NCBI GenBank assembly: GCA_009760855.2
Contig: WPIO01000011.1
Span: forward strand, 6,068,501 to 6,132,500
From: Cristatella mucedo
Lineage: Eukaryota; Bryozoa; Phylactolaemata; Cristatellidae
Length of the DNA stretch: 64,000 nt
Reading direction: 5' to 3'
The notes under the pieces were generated by a model. It was not told where the DNA came from and searched no databases. It saw only the letters and a list, made by a program, of their open reading frames with translations. This document shows positions 33,076 to 47,192 of the stretch, piece by piece (within the stretch, counting starts at the first letter, position 1; every line of letters starts with the position of its first letter). The position numbers and the translations under genes are program-made.

Positions 33076-33800
33076 CCTGGAGGCTCCTGCGCCGCACTGA
33101 CGAGTGGCTCGAGTCCGACGGGCGATGACGAGTAGCCACGCAGAGCACCGCTCGATGCGCACCGCTACCGAACCGGTGGAGAAGTGCCAAATCGGCAGTG
33201 GCGGTGGTGGCGGTGGCGGCGGCGGCGGCGGCGGCCCGCCCGCCCAGGCGCCGCGACTTGCCGACCTGGCGCTGCTCGCGCGAGGTCAGCGCTCGCGTCT
33301 CGGGTCAAGTGCGCCGTCCGGGAGTCAGAGAGGCGGAGGCGCGTGCTCTCGCGCGCTCGCCTCCGCGGCGGCCGCCTCCGGGTGGATGCGGCGCGAATCT
33401 CTCCGCCCTCAACCCACCCACTCTAGCGCCCGGCGGCAACGCAGCGCCGCCGGCAGATGGCGCTCGCGGTCGCCGCTTAGCGCCTATTCACGCCCACTGG
33501 CCGGACGGTCTATTGCGGGGCAGCCGAACAGAAAACACGTGCGGACAATTAACGCGCAGTCAGAGATGAGTCTCGGAGGTAGAAGCGTCTGCTGGCAGCG
33601 GCGGTGGCGGCGGCGCGGAGCGGATGGACGGAAGCTGAGGCGCGCACGCGCGCGAGCCCTCAGCTCGGTGGGATTCCGAAGTAAACTTCGGACCCAGCGT
33701 GGCACGAGCGGGGGAGGGGAGGGGGGCGTCGGTCTCACGGCTAGGCGCGGGAATCGAGCAGTGCCGGCGTTGACCGCGTTGCGACTGTGAAACCCTAGCT

Positions 33801-35200
33801 AGTTTGGGTTGCGGCACAACGCCGCGCACTACATGCAAAGGCCTGAACCTCGGAGTACGCCGACGATAACAGTGCAGCGCTCAATAATCTGCATGCAGCG
33901 CTAGCAACTACGCCATATTAAAAAAAATCACTAGCATGGATATTAGGCCGATACGACCAGTGACTTCCAGCCGACTTGCTAACGGGCTAACGGCAGCTCG
34001 CGCTCAGCACTACGACTTACCAATCGGAAGTCCGTCGCTCCAACAGAGCAACCGTGGTCAGACCTGTGGTTGATTTGCGTTTTTCACAGTTTGGGCCGAT
34101 TGCACTTATGACCAAGTTATCCCGCTACGGCCAGTTTATGGCCCAGCGGAGTTTATGGCACAATCGAATTCATGGAGCAACTGCCGGTTCGTGGGTCATT
34201 TGGACTTATGGCGGCGGTGGTTGGCTGAATTCTAATTCACGGCCTGAAGAGGCTAGGCAGTTGCAATGAGGACGCCAGGCACAGCGGTCGCGTGCTGGCC
34301 CGCTTCGGCGTCCGTGTGAATAAACGTCTACTGAAGCTTTATACGGTAATGGGCCGTCATCATTGGGTGACTGCTCCCGCGACGGGGAGGCAGTTGGCGC
34401 GTGAGCGCTTCGGACTGGCGCGTTGCCGGCAGCCTGGCAGTAGATTGCTTCGACGCTGCGAGAGCGTGTTCGGACTTTACTAGCTACGGCGATTGCTTGT
34501 CCCGCGGCAAAGGTGAATCGGTGAATTCAACTTCAAGTCCCGCGTCTTACACAACGGCAAGGTCATAACTCAAGCAATAATCGCGTTCGCACATAGTCAT
34601 GAATCGAGCTGCTTACAAGCCTAGGCTTATCGCGGTTACTTTATACGCGGTTCGCATTCATTACTTATCGGCCGAGCTAATAGTTCGCAATCGCGGTTCA
34701 GCTCGAAAGCTCATTCAAGGGGAGCTGCGACCGCCGTCGTCGGCGCCCCGAGCTCGTCTCGCCACTGGCAAACGTTGGCGGGTGCACACGCACCGGGGCC
34801 ACGTCGACGCTTGCAGTGAACTAATCCAGCCCCAAAGGCCTATCGTTCCGTCATCGCCCAATACTGCTCTAGACAGCTAGAAAATCGCAGTCTTTCGAGA
34901 GGCGAAGAGCGCGCGTAAGTGATGGTGCAGCGAGAGCTTCCGGTGGCACCCGGCGGGCTGGCGGGCGGCAGCTGACAGAAGCTCGGACGCCGCCATAACG
35001 CCGTCGGATGTGTCAAGAGTGAAAGCAAGCGCGCCGCCCATTGCCGCGTCAGAGTTTTGATGTTCCAGCAACGCCGCTACCCGCGCGAGCTGCCAGTCTT
35101 CTGGGACAGTGTCTTGCGATTCCGCCTTCACCTCATTCGAAACACCGCACTCTCACTTACTCGCTCGAACATTTACTATGGCCCTCTCTTATTTTCTCTC
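33801..35200. other. No recognisable feature
   Basis: Moderately CpG-containing sequence upstream of the putative promoter. Short frames on both strands have no family signature. Confidence 0.3.
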
Positions 35201-35204
35201 TTCC

Positions 35205-35244
35205 CGCTCTCTCTCTCTCTCTTGTCTGTCTATCTATTTCTTTT

Positions 35245-35290
<46 letters not shown>

Positions 35291-35335
35291 CGTCTCTATT
35301 GCCCTCTCACTCTCTCTCTCTCTCTCTCTCTCATT
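35205..35335. repeat. (CT)n microsatellite
   Basis: CT repeat with TATCTATTTC interruptions; Ser/Leu frames are artefacts. Confidence 0.92.
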
Positions 35336-35669
35336 TGATTACCATTCCTCGTATCATGTCTCGCCTTCATTCAATCCATTGCCGTCCACTTGCATAACAT
35401 CTGCCATTCTGCTGACTCTCGATCTCTCCTAATTCGCTTCTAAAATAAATATAAGTAAAATATGAGAAATAAATAAATACAACATAAAATAAAATAAATT
35501 TGCTTCTTATTTTGCGGCTCACCAGATACTCGCTAGCTCTCTAACTTTCGAGGCTGTAGTTTGTCAAGTTTGGCAGAGATGTTTCTCTGCCATCGGGGTG
35601 CAAAAATCGCTCTCTGGACATATTTTAGTTCCTCGCAGCAGCTGCCTTCCGTCAATTTTACTCGCGCCA

Positions 35670-35901
35670 ATTCTCTCTCTCTCTCTCTGTCTCTCTCTCT
35701 GTTTCTCTGTGTTACTCGCTGTCGCTCTTCCCCTGCCTCTCTCTCTGTCTCTCTCTCTGTCTTTATCTCTATCTCTGTCTCTCTCTGTGTCTCTGTCTCT
35801 CGGTGTCTCTGTCTCTCGATCAGTCTCTGTCTCTCTGTCTCTCTCTCTCTTGCTCTCTTTCTCTCTCTGTGTTTCTCTGTGTCTCTCTGTATCTCTCTCT
35901 G

Positions 35902-35943
<42 letters not shown>

Positions 35944-36160
35944 CCTCTCTCTCTCTCTGTCTATTCCTGTCTTTCTGTCTCTCTTTGTCGCTCTTTCTCG
36001 CTGACTCTTTCTTTCTGTCTCTCTGTCTGTTTCTGTCTGTCTCTCTCACGTCGACTGTTTTCTCTGTCTGTCTGTCTATCTCGTTGACTCTTTCTCTTAC
36101 TGCCTCTCCATCTGTCTCTGTCTTTTGGTCTGTCTGTGTGTCTGTCTGTCAGTCTCTCTC
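35670..36160. repeat. (CT)n/(CTGT)n microsatellite, about 490 bp
   Basis: Long interrupted pyrimidine repeat. All long frames here are low-complexity. Confidence 0.92.
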
Positions 36161-37401
36161 CGCCCCTTCCTTTATGTCTTCTGTCTGTCACCATGTACAA
36201 CTTTATTTATTGCACGTCAGGTGCTTTATGTTCATATCCGACGTGCTTTTCCACCTTTTTTCTTTTTATTCTTTCCTCGCTCCGTCATCCGTCTCCCCAC
36301 TTCTCATTCGTCCTCCGCCGTAATTTCTGTCTTTCTTCTCTTCCGCTGGAGCTGGTAGTCTCTCACTCGTTCTTGCAGGTCAAGCTCTTAATTCTTATTT
36401 GTCTCTCTATAGCGCACACGCTCCCGTGCTTTTTAGCCATCAAGACACCGCTTCCGCTGTCCCTCGACATGGTACATCTCCTTTCTGTCTACACAACGGT
36501 ATTTCTATGCAGTACATGCACATACAGTGTACAGGCCGTGTAAATGAAAATAATGATGATACCCTTACTAAAAATACACTTAGAAAAAACCCAATCTCTT
36601 TCTAGGCACTTTACTTTTCATGCAAATGAAGCACGATCTAATGGTTAGTGGTTGCATGCTGAAGGATAACAAGCATAACATGGTTAGGGGTGACATTCGC
36701 ATGGTCAGCATGCAAATATGGTTAGTGCCAGCATACACAGTGTCAACACGCATAAGCATGTAAAGAACGAATCACATGGACCCACTAAATAGAGAAGTAC
36801 ATAGATGGGTTTTTAGTTTCTTTTTAAGTGTGATAAAGTCGGGGGGGGATGTCGTAATGCAAGTCAGAGTGAGTTCCAGGCTTTGGGAGCATACGTACTG
36901 AAGGCACGATCTCCAAAGGATTAGAGATTCGTACGAGATACAGGCACACGATTAGATTCCAAAAACATGAGTGGTACGATGGTTAGCCTGGTGGGGAGTA
37001 AACCTGATAGGCAGGCTGTAGCCAAAGAAAAAGAGATTTAAATGTGAGTTGCAGAACCTTGAAGTCGATGCGTTGCTAGACTGGGAGCTAGTGCAGTTCG
37101 CGAGACGTGGTGACATGTGGCACCTGCGACGCTCAAGATGCACTAGCCTGGCAGCAGAGTTTTGCACAAGAGGTAGACATCTGATTGCCCAGGCCAGTAG
37201 GCAAGCAAGCAGTGAGTTACACAAGTCAACACGGGATGTCACAAATGCATGGACCAATTTAGATGTGATGTCACTGCCTAAGCAAGCCCGAATTGTTGCA
37301 ATGTTATGCAGCTGAAAGTCGGCAGACTATACTGTGGAGTTGATTTGATCGTCTAATGAAAATTCACTTTGGAAAAGAAGTCCTAAATTTCTCACTGAAT
37401 C

Positions 37402-37482
37402 AAAATGTAAAGCGCCTAGAAAGAGATTAAGTTCTCTGAGGGTACTTTATCAAGTGCATTATAAGTATTATTTTTTTTTTAA
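37402..37482 (+). mobile_element. Nested LINE-A tail inside minus LINE-A
   Basis: AATGTAAAGCGCCTAGAAAG, the hairpin arms and a GTGCATTATAAGTATTATTT(T)n tail lie in opposite orientation to the surrounding element. Host LINE sequence resumes at about 37485 (TGCTGGCAGAGCCGATTGTG). About 80 bp in total. Confidence 0.85.
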
Positions 37483-37751
37483 AGGGTGTATGCTGGCAGA
37501 GCCGATTGTGAGCATTAAGCTGTCTAATTTCTGAACCCCACTTGGTTTGCCATAGCCTGTAAGTTGGTTTTATCATCATCCAATTTCAAAAAGTTTACTG
37601 CCATCTATGTGCGGACGTCATCAATAAATTCAGTGATGGAGTTAAGAGAATTTGATGTGTTGTTGGGCTAGGAAGGATTAGAGCTAAGGTACAACTGAAT
37701 GTCATCTTCGTAGAAGTGAAAGGGTAGACTGTACCTGGAACTCAAATCGGC

Positions 37752-37842
<91 letters not shown>
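37752..37842. repeat. (GA)n in LINE-A
   Basis: A pure GA run sits where other LINE-A copies have GGCAAGAGGAAGAGTATA, so it appears to be an expansion of a short internal purine stretch. The plus copy at 43.25 kb shows a CT expansion at the same site. Confidence 0.9.
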
Positions 37843-37846
<4 letters not shown>

Positions 37847-38580
37847 CACCGTGAAAAGAACGGAGCCAAGAACGGAGCCCTAAGGTAGCCATACTTCAAA
37901 GGTCCTCTGGATGATCTGTGACTATTCACATCAGTAGTCTGGAGTGTCCCACTGAGATAGGACCTGAACCATCGCAGTGCAATCCCAGTGATGCCCAGGC
38001 GAGATGAGAGGTGCTCAAGAAGAACTTGGTGATTAAATGTATCAAAAGCCTCCAAAGGGTCAAGAAAAACAAGCATAGAAAGAACCTAAGTCTGCATTCC
38101 TAAGTAGGTCGTTATACACCAGTAGCAATGCTGACTATGCGAAATGATAAGCTGTAAAAACCAGACTGAAACTTACTAGTAAGGCTTGAAGTTTCAATAT
38201 GTGAGTTCAGCTGGCCTGACGCCACTCTTTCCAGTGTCTTGGATAGGAATGTTAGAAGGGAGACTGGGTGGCAGTTGCTCAAGTTCTCTTAGTCTAGTGT
38301 CACTTTCTGGAGCGATGGCCTGACTACAACCATTGCAAAAGATACTGGGGCACGACCTGAGGCTAATGACAGATTTATTATATCAGTTGGGCACGGCAGC
38401 AGCGGAACTAAGCACCGTAGAAGCAGGACAGTTGGATAGTTGGGTCTTGAGGACTAGTTGCCTTTTTCGATCGGGAGAGCTTCAAAACGAGGTCATTAGT
38501 GGCCAGCTTGAAGAAAGAAATTTAGGTCCTGCATCGAATTGAGGAATATGATTTAAAGGGTGTTGCTGCCACCCTACGGG

Positions 38581-39168
38581 TTTACTTCTCGCCGACCTGC
38601 ACTGGTTACCAGTCAAGCAACGGATTGACTTCAAGGTTTTGTCGCTCACTTTTAGGTCTCTTCATTATATGGCTCCAGCCTATCTTTCAGAGATACTACC
38701 CCATCAGGCAAAGCATCGTACCACTCGCTTTTCGGAATCCAACAGTCTAGAAATACCTCGTACAAACCTTAAATCCTTTGGAGACCGTGCATTTAGCTCG
38801 TATGCTCCCACAGCCTGGAACTCCCTCCCGACCTGCATCAGAACATCCCCTGACCTGACCACATTTAAAAGAAACTTAAAAACATACCTATTTAGGACAG
38901 CATTTAGTGGGTCCTTGTGATTCGTCCTCGATGTGCTTATGCGTGCTGACACTGTTCATGCTGCCACTAACCACATTTGCATGCTGACCCAGTGCATGTA
39001 ACCCCTAACTATGTTATTCATTTTGTTTGTTTTTCAAGCATGATTTTACTTACTATTCTATTGCGTATCACTTTGCAGCAAATGTAAAGCGCCTAGAAAG
39101 AGATTAAGTTCTCCGAGGGCGCTTTATCAAGTGCAATATTATTATTATATTATTATTACTCCCTTACC
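38581..39168 (+). mobile_element. Nested LINE-A 3' half inside minus LINE-A
   Basis: Plus-strand copy from CTTCTCGCCGACCTGCACTG through the late block to the hairpin and a (TTA)n tail. Host LINE sequence is split between CTACGGGTT and CTCCCTTACC, as seen by comparison with 3060-3095. It still encodes 93 open codons (38639-38920). Little divergence from the copy at 10.2 kb suggests a recent insertion. A TTACT-like short direct repeat at the borders is possible. Confidence 0.9.
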
Positions 39169-39712
39169 TTGTCTATCTTGTTGACAAAGAGGCGAAAAGC
39201 TAGATCGCCACAAGGATCGCTAGGTCGGGACCTAACTTGGGAGCGGTTAAGTAAATGCTTGATCACAGACTTCAGCATTTTTGGATTGTGAACCTGCGAC
39301 TCAACAATGTTTAAAGGAACCTAGAATTGGCCATTGCAGCTATCAAGTGGTACAATTTACAATAGATCTCGTATGGGTATCGATATACAGTCAGTCCTGA
39401 TCTTTTGTAATGCTTTTCAAGCTTGGTTTAGTAAAACTATCTAGTTTAATGTCTAAGATAAAATCATAGGCCATCTGGGCGAGGGCGAACAGTGTGCTTA
39501 GCAAGAGGTTCAAGCTCGTTGAGTATGTGAGCTAGTGTCGTGCTGTAGAAATCTACCAATAATGACAGGTTAAAGGGGGATTGAGCAGCAGAAGCAAGGC
39601 AGATATTCCCTCACGAACAGCATCGATGTCAAGGATCTTGAGGCTTTGCTATTTTACTGGTGATTTTAGATGAATAGGTGGAGGGCAAAAATTGTAGGCT
39701 GAATGAGATCTT

Positions 39713-41345
39713 AATAATAATAATGACAATACACTTGATAAAGCGCCCTCAGAGAACTTAATCTCTTTCTAGGCGCTTTAAATTTGCTGCAAAGGGAAAT
39801 GCAATTGAATGGTGAGTAACATCATGCTTGATAAACAAACAAAATGAATAACATGGTTAGGGGTGACATGCACAGGGTCAGCATTCAAATGTGGTTGGTG
39901 GCAGCATGCACAGTGTCAGCAAGCATAAGCACATGCAGGACGAATCACAAGGACTCACAATATGTTGTCATGAGTAGGTGGGTTTTTAAGTTCTTTTTTA
40001 ATGTGGTTAAGTCAGGGGATGTTCTGACATAGGTCGGGAAGGAATTCCAGGCTTTGGGAGCATGCGAAAGAAATGCACGGTCTCCAAAGGATTTGAGATT
40101 TTTACAAGGAATTTGAAGGCTGTTGGATTCCGAAAAGCAGGTGGTACGATGCTTGGCCTGATGGGGGTAGTATATCTGAGAGATAGGTTGGAGCCATCAA
40201 ATGAAGGGACCTAAAAGTGAGCAGCGAAACCTTGAAGTCAATCCGTTGCTTGACTGGTAGCCAGTGCAGGTCGGCAAGAAGTGGAGTACTGTGGCAACTG
40301 CGACGCTTGCGACAGACAAGCCTAGCTGCAGAGTTTTGCACCAGCTGCAATCGCCTGATCGCACATGCTGGTAGGCCAGTAAGCAGTGAGTTGCAGAAGT
40401 CGAGGCGGGATATCACGAATGCATGGACCAACTTAGACGTGGTATCCTTATCTAAGCAAGCCTGAATTTAAACAATCTTATGAAGCTAAAATAGGCAGAT
40501 TTGACTACGGAGCTGATATGGTCGTCTAACGAGAGGTCGCTTTGTAATATGAAACCTAGATTTCGAGCTGATTCAACAGGAGATAGCCTGGCAGAGCCAA
40601 TTTTGAGCGCCACCCTTTCCAGTTTCCGAATCACACTGGGTTTGCCCATAATTAGTAAGTTAGTTTTACCCTCACTGAGTCTTAGAAAATTTGCTGCCGT
40701 CCATGTGGGGATGTCATCAATACATGTAGCAAGTGAGTTGAGAGGATTTAAGGTGCTCGAAGGCTGGGAGGGATCAAAGCAAAGGTACAACTGAGTGTCA
40801 TCTGCATTAAAGTGAAAGCCCAGATTGTGCTTGGCAATCACATCACCAAGAGGGAGAGTATAAACCGTGAAAAGAACCGGACCTAGTGCGGATCCCTGAG
40901 GTACCCCATATTTCAGAGGTACCTCTGATGATCTTTGTCCATTCACGTCAATACTCTGGAGTCAACCACTGAGATAGGACCTGAACCATTGCAGAGCAGT
41001 GTCAGTGATGCCCAGGCGAGATGAGAGGCGCTCTAGAAGAACTTTGTGATCGATGGTATCAAAATCTACCGAAAGATCGAGCAAACCAAGCAGAGACACT
41101 CTACCTATGTCGTAATTCCTAAGTAGGTCGTTGTATACCCCAAGCAATACTGACTCTTTGGAGTGATTAGCTCTAAAGCCAGACTGGAACTTACTAGCAG
41201 GGTGTGAGGTTTCAATATATGATTTCAGCTGGTCTGCCACGACCCATTCCAGTGTCTTTGATAGGAATGGTAGAAGAGAGACTGTGCGAAAGCAACGCTT
41301 CAGGAAGAAGGCCTGAGCGGCTCGAGATGATGCTAGGAATTCCAA
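39713..41345 (-). mobile_element. LINE-A, best-preserved reverse transcriptase copy
   Basis: From its tail at 39713 it runs through the C-terminal domain (109 open codons), a linker plus catalytic block of 164 open codons (40452-40946) and the upstream block of 127 codons (40962-41345). Motifs visible are RTVSLLPFLSKTLEWVVADQ, DTIDHKVLLERLSSRLGITD, GVPQGSALGPVLFTVYTLPL and FNADDTQLYL. The catalytic motif reads N-A-D-D instead of Y-A-D-D. Two frame breaks separate the blocks. The 5' part (endonuclease) is missing or unrecognisable. Confidence 0.92.
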
Positions 41346-42127
41346 AAGGAGTGAGTTCTAACCCCCAGCCCAGCGGCAGCTTAGGGATGCTTTTCTTTTG
41401 TTAATGCATAATTAACGGATCTTAGAAACAGCTAAGACATTTAGGAATGCATTTGGACGACGATAATAAAGCGGGGGTAGGTACGCAGGGTCATAACTAG
41501 CAATCAGTTTAGTAGCTGCCTGAGCATCTAACGGTGCCGCTGGCATGGCGGCATAATAAGTCAATTGAATAGCCTAACTGCATTGTTTACTTAGGTATAT
41601 GTAAATGCCATTTACAAGGTGGAAATGCTGTACGCGGCGAAGCTTACGTTCCATGGAACTATGGGTGAGGAGATAGGAGATCGTCAGAGGGCGATCGTCG
41701 GAGAATCAATCTAGTGTGGAGGACATATTGCATAACCTCAGGTCGCGGTAGATAGAGCTTCAAACAATCCTCAAATTACAAGTAATGGCTCTGTTATGCA
41801 ATGATTGCTTTGCCCGGTATTAAAGTACCTGCATCGCGTACCTGTGAATATTTTAATATAAGTAGCTCAGGTGATTTATAAATCTAACAATCAGCATGGG
41901 CTGAGCCACAATGTTTCATTTAGACTTTGCTCGAAGTCTCGATGTCCTGCTCCGAAACAAAGTTTTACTAGACGAAATTATTAGCTTTGAAGTAAAACCA
42001 TTCAACGTTTGGTGACCTAGAGCTATAAATATTCATGCTTACTTTTATTGGCAAACTTCAGCGGTCACTTGATCCTTAAAATCTGGTTTATAATTCCCTA
42101 ATTCACCACTTGCAGTCTTTCTGCTAG
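41346..42127. other. No confirmed feature; possible LINE upstream remnant
   Basis: AT-rich sequence without an identifiable domain. Confidence 0.3.
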
Positions 42128-42610
42128 CGTGATAACACGCTTGCTGTTACTGCAAAACTCGGAAGCCAGGCCTGTTATACACGATATTCTTAAATTCTTG
42201 CTACACTTCTTGTTACCGACCAGCACTCGCTTTTCATCAAGCAGGCCATCGAATTCAAGTTCCGGTCACCCACTTTCAAATCTATTCATTCTCTTGCGCC
42301 TGCACACCCATCGGGAAACACCTTCTCCAGATTTCGCATAATTACATCAAGGTTTTAGGGCCTCACTTTTAGTTTCCTTGAATTTCTTGCTACAGCATAC
42401 CTATCAGAACTATTTCAAAATCAGGTCAGGCATCGTGTCATCTGCTCGTCTGCGTCATGACGTTGATGTTTGCTGTGCCTTTAACGAATCTCAAAGCCTT
42501 GGGTGACCATGCCGTTATTTCGTATGTATATCCAAAACTCACTCCAGATTGAGGTTCCAATATTCCCTGACTAAACGAAATTTAAAATAAAACTAAACAT
42601 ATTACATTCG
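42128..42610 (+). mobile_element. LINE-A C-terminal remnant
   Basis: CTGTTACTGCAAAACTCGGA and the following text are a decayed form of the VQNSAARLV region. The copy ends near the CTGACTAAACGAAATTTAAA block without a hairpin tail. Confidence 0.6.
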
Positions 42611-42617
42611 TCCCAGC

Positions 42618-44405
42618 ATTTGCGAAGCACTAGTCATCTAGACCACATTCCCACCGTCCTTCTTCTGCGATGCATTGTTCTGCTTCTGCCATACATAATT
42701 GACGTCGTAAATATGTCAATAGCCACGGGTCATGTCCCAGCATCTTCCTGCAAGGCTGTAGTCACGCCACTACTCAAGCAAGCAAGAATAGACGAAGAAA
42801 ACTTAGGCAACTTCCGCCCAGTCTCCCTTCTACCATTCTTTTAAAGGACACTGGAACGAGTCGTGGCAGACCGGGTGAACTCATGTACTGAAACTTCGAG
42901 CCTTGCTAGTGAGTTCCAGTCTGTTTTCACAGCTAATCACTCCACCGAGTCGTCATTGGTCATTGTGTATAACGACATACTTAGGACTGAAGACTCAGGA
43001 AGAGTCTCTCTGCTTGTTTCGCTCGATCCTTCGGCAGCTTCTGATAATATCGATCACTAAGTGATTATTGAACACTGCTTATCTCGCCTGGGCATTACTG
43101 GAAATGCACTGCAACCGTTCAGGTCCTATCTCAGTGGGAGACTCCAGAGTTTTGATGTGAATGGACACGGGTCATCCAAGGAATCTCCGAAGTATGGGTA
43201 CGTTAGGGCTCCGTGCTTATTCGAGTTCTTTTCACTGTTTATACTCTCTATCTCTCTCTCTCTCTCTCTCTCTTGCTGATATGATTACTAGGCACAATCT
43301 GGGCTTTCATTTCTAGGCAGATGACACTCAGTTTTACCTCTGCTTTGATCTCTCTTAGCCCTGCAGCACGTCATATTCTCTCAACCCCCTTGCTGCATGT
43401 ATTGATGACATTTGCATATGGATGGTAGCAAACTTTGGTAAATTGAATGATGATAAAATTAACTTACTGATTATAGGCTAACCAAGTGTGAATCAGAAAT
43501 GGGAAATTATTAAATTATAAAAAGTTATTGCTCACAATCGGCTCTGCCTGCATACGTCCTGTTGAACCTTCACGAAAACTAGGTGTCCTGTTCCAAAGTG
43601 ACTTTGCGTTAGACGACCGCATTAATTCCACAGTCGTCTTCCTATTTTCAGCTACATAAAATCGCTAGGATTCTGGGTTACTTAGACAAGGATGCAACAT
43701 CTAAAATGAATCCTGTGCTTGTGGCATCCCGTCTCGACTTCTGTAAGTCACTTCTTACTGGTCTACCGGCCTACGCAATCAGGCGCGTATAGATTGTGCA
43801 AAACTCTGCCGCTAGACTTACGTGTGGTGAGTGATTCAGTTTCCACATCACACCACTTCTCGCCGACTTGCACTGCCTCCAAGTTAAACATCACAAACGC
43901 ATCGACTTCAAGGTTCTGTCACTCACTTTCAGGTCACTTCTTCTTTGGCTGAAGCCTACTTATCAGATCTATTTCCCCACGAGGCTGAGCATCGTACTGC
44001 TTACTTTTGGGAATCTAATTGTTTACTTATGCCTTGCACGAAGCTCAAATCTTTTGGGGGCCGTGCCTTAAGTTCGTATGTTCCCACAGCTTGGAACTTA
44101 TTCCCGACTTTTGGCATGCCATCTCCTGACTTGACCACATTTAAAAATAAACTGAAAACGCATCTATTTATCACAGCATTTAGTGAGTTCAGGTGATTGG
44201 TTTTTTACGTGCTTCTACGTGTTGACACTGTGCATGCTGCCACTAACCATATGTGCATGCTGACCCTATGCATTTTACCCTTAACTATGTTATACTTGTT
44301 TTCAGAGAGCGTGCTACCGCTAATAATTCGATCATGCTTCTATTGCAGCAAATGCAAAGTGCCTAGAAAGAGATTGAGTTCTCTAAGGGCGCTAAATAAA
44401 ATGTA
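42618..44405 (+). mobile_element. LINE-A, long plus-strand copy
   Basis: Blocks in order: LDHIPTVLLLRCIVLLLPYI, NFRPVSLLPF, a decayed catalytic core with GVYND-like and DPSAASDNIDH segments, RLGITGNALQPFRSYLSGRL, a CT microsatellite at 43245-43272, GCAGATGACACTCAG (A-D-D-T-Q), the C-terminal block, then the hairpin and AATAATATTATT tail. Many stops. One of the longest copies, but inactive. Confidence 0.9.
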
Positions 44406-44559
44406 ATAATATTATTGACACTATTAACACAGTACGTACATGTCAATCGTCCTATATGTGCTTATGCCTGCTGGCATTGTGCGTGCTATCACTAACCAAT
44501 TGACGTGCTTCATCTTAGTTAATTTCAAGTGCATAGACATTTGTTTAGATCTCTCTTGG

Positions 44560-45660
<1,101 letters not shown>

Positions 45661-45896
45661 TGCACTTATTTTCGATTTCCCCACGTTCTCGCGGTGCACT
45701 TACAGCGAAGTAAGCTATGCGTGCACGCTTTTGCGTAACGCTCAAGTCATGTGTGTAACGCGCGCGCGTGTGCATTCTTAGGTCACACGTAATGGGGTAC
45801 CAATACCTAGCAACGGCCGGCATACTACCTTTGACTCTGCTAAGAAGCAGCAGTTTGCATACTCTGAATTTCTAAAGCAAACGCTACCGCTTTCCA

Positions 45897-46140
<244 letters not shown>

Positions 46141-46360
46141 AAGAGCTATGCCGGTATGTCCGCATGTCCGATCCAGACTCTGCGGCTTTTTATGCACTTT
46201 GATTTTGCAAGTAGCTTCTTGACGCCGGTGCTGAGCTCGAGAACGCTCTGTAGCCAAATCAAAACGTGAGCATCTCCCAGTTCAGTGCGCTGTCGGTGGA
46301 CGATTCCAACAGTCCCTGCGGCAGGAAAGTGACACTGAGGAAGTATAAAAAATAAATGTA

Positions 46361-46486
46361 ATTCATTTATACAGCGCCTCAAGAGAACTTAATCTCTATT
46401 CAGGCGCTTCACTTATGCCTCTGGGCTCGAGCCCACGACCTTGGTCGGGGCGAGCACCTTAACCACTAGACCAAACCAGCTCGGCG
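46361..46486 (-). mobile_element. SINE-A copy
   Basis: Minus-strand head GAGCTGGTTTGGTCTAGTGG, B box GTCGTGGGCTCGAGCC, 3' end GAAGCGCCTGAATAGAGATT. The linker between the A and B boxes is about 10 bp shorter than in other copies. Confidence 0.88.
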
Positions 46487-47100
46487 AGCCGTTTGCCCTG
46501 CATCAGTAGCGTTCTTTCTAGAATTGGCCCAGACTTGGCCCAGGGCCACCGAGGCCAAAGGCACACTTCCAAACCTTTCTGGCTTAGCTGACCGACAGTC
46601 GGGATCAGCTGCAACTGGAGCCTATAAACGTTCACAGCCGAGGAAGTATATTCCGTTGGAGTCCGTTGAAGCGCAGCCACTGAATATTGTGCTTTTTGGG
46701 CTGCTCAATTAGACTAGTCTAGACAAACCACGCTTGGAAAGAGACTCCTATACACAGCGTCCATCTAACGACCAAGAGTCGCGTGTAGTGGATCAGAGAA
46801 AATTCTAGCGCAAGCGGGAATCCCCCGATTTAGAGCAACAAAAAAGAACTAAATCATAGGAACATCGATAAGGTTTGAACAGCTCAATGTACTCGTATTT
46901 TAATTATCTAGCTACAATCGATTGTTCTAGCAGAGCACTGCTCTTTATAGCTCAACGCTGCCTAGTCTAGCAAGAAGCTGCACTTCCCAGACGCAGGACC
47001 GAGACTAAATTTCTTCTCGGTCTCTCTTGGCGTGTCTCCCTGTCTCTCCGGCTCTACCTCTCTGTTTCCGTCCCTGTGCCTTTGTGCCATTCTCGGTTTT
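46487..47100. other. No recognisable feature
   Basis: A 62-codon plus frame (46524-46712) has no family or splice support. Confidence 0.3.
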
Positions 47101-47192
47101 TAACAATAATAATAATAATCATACACTAGATAAAGCGCCCTCAGAGAACTTAATCTCTTTCTAGGCGCTTTACATTTGCTGCAAAGGGAATG
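47101..47192 (-). mobile_element. LINE-A 3' tail fragment
   Basis: AATAATAATAATAATCATAC tail, AAGCGCCCTCAGAGAACTTA hairpin arm and CATTTGCTGCAAAGGGAA. 3' end only, about 90 bp. Confidence 0.88.

Larger units (their letters stand above)
36541..39712 (-). mobile_element. LINE-A, long minus-strand copy with nested insertions
   Basis: Starts with an AT-rich tail and the hairpin TTTCTAGGCACTTTA (plus-strand view). It then runs through the C-terminal domain (37.0-37.3 kb), linker, reverse transcriptase block (FDTFNHQVLLEHLSSRLGIT near 38.0 kb) and, after an interruption, the upstream linker at 39.2-39.7 kb. It is interrupted by a plus-strand tail (37402-37482), a (GA)n expansion and a 0.6-kb plus-strand LINE-A (38581-39168). 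Stops and shifts are frequent, so it is not functional. Confidence 0.85.
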
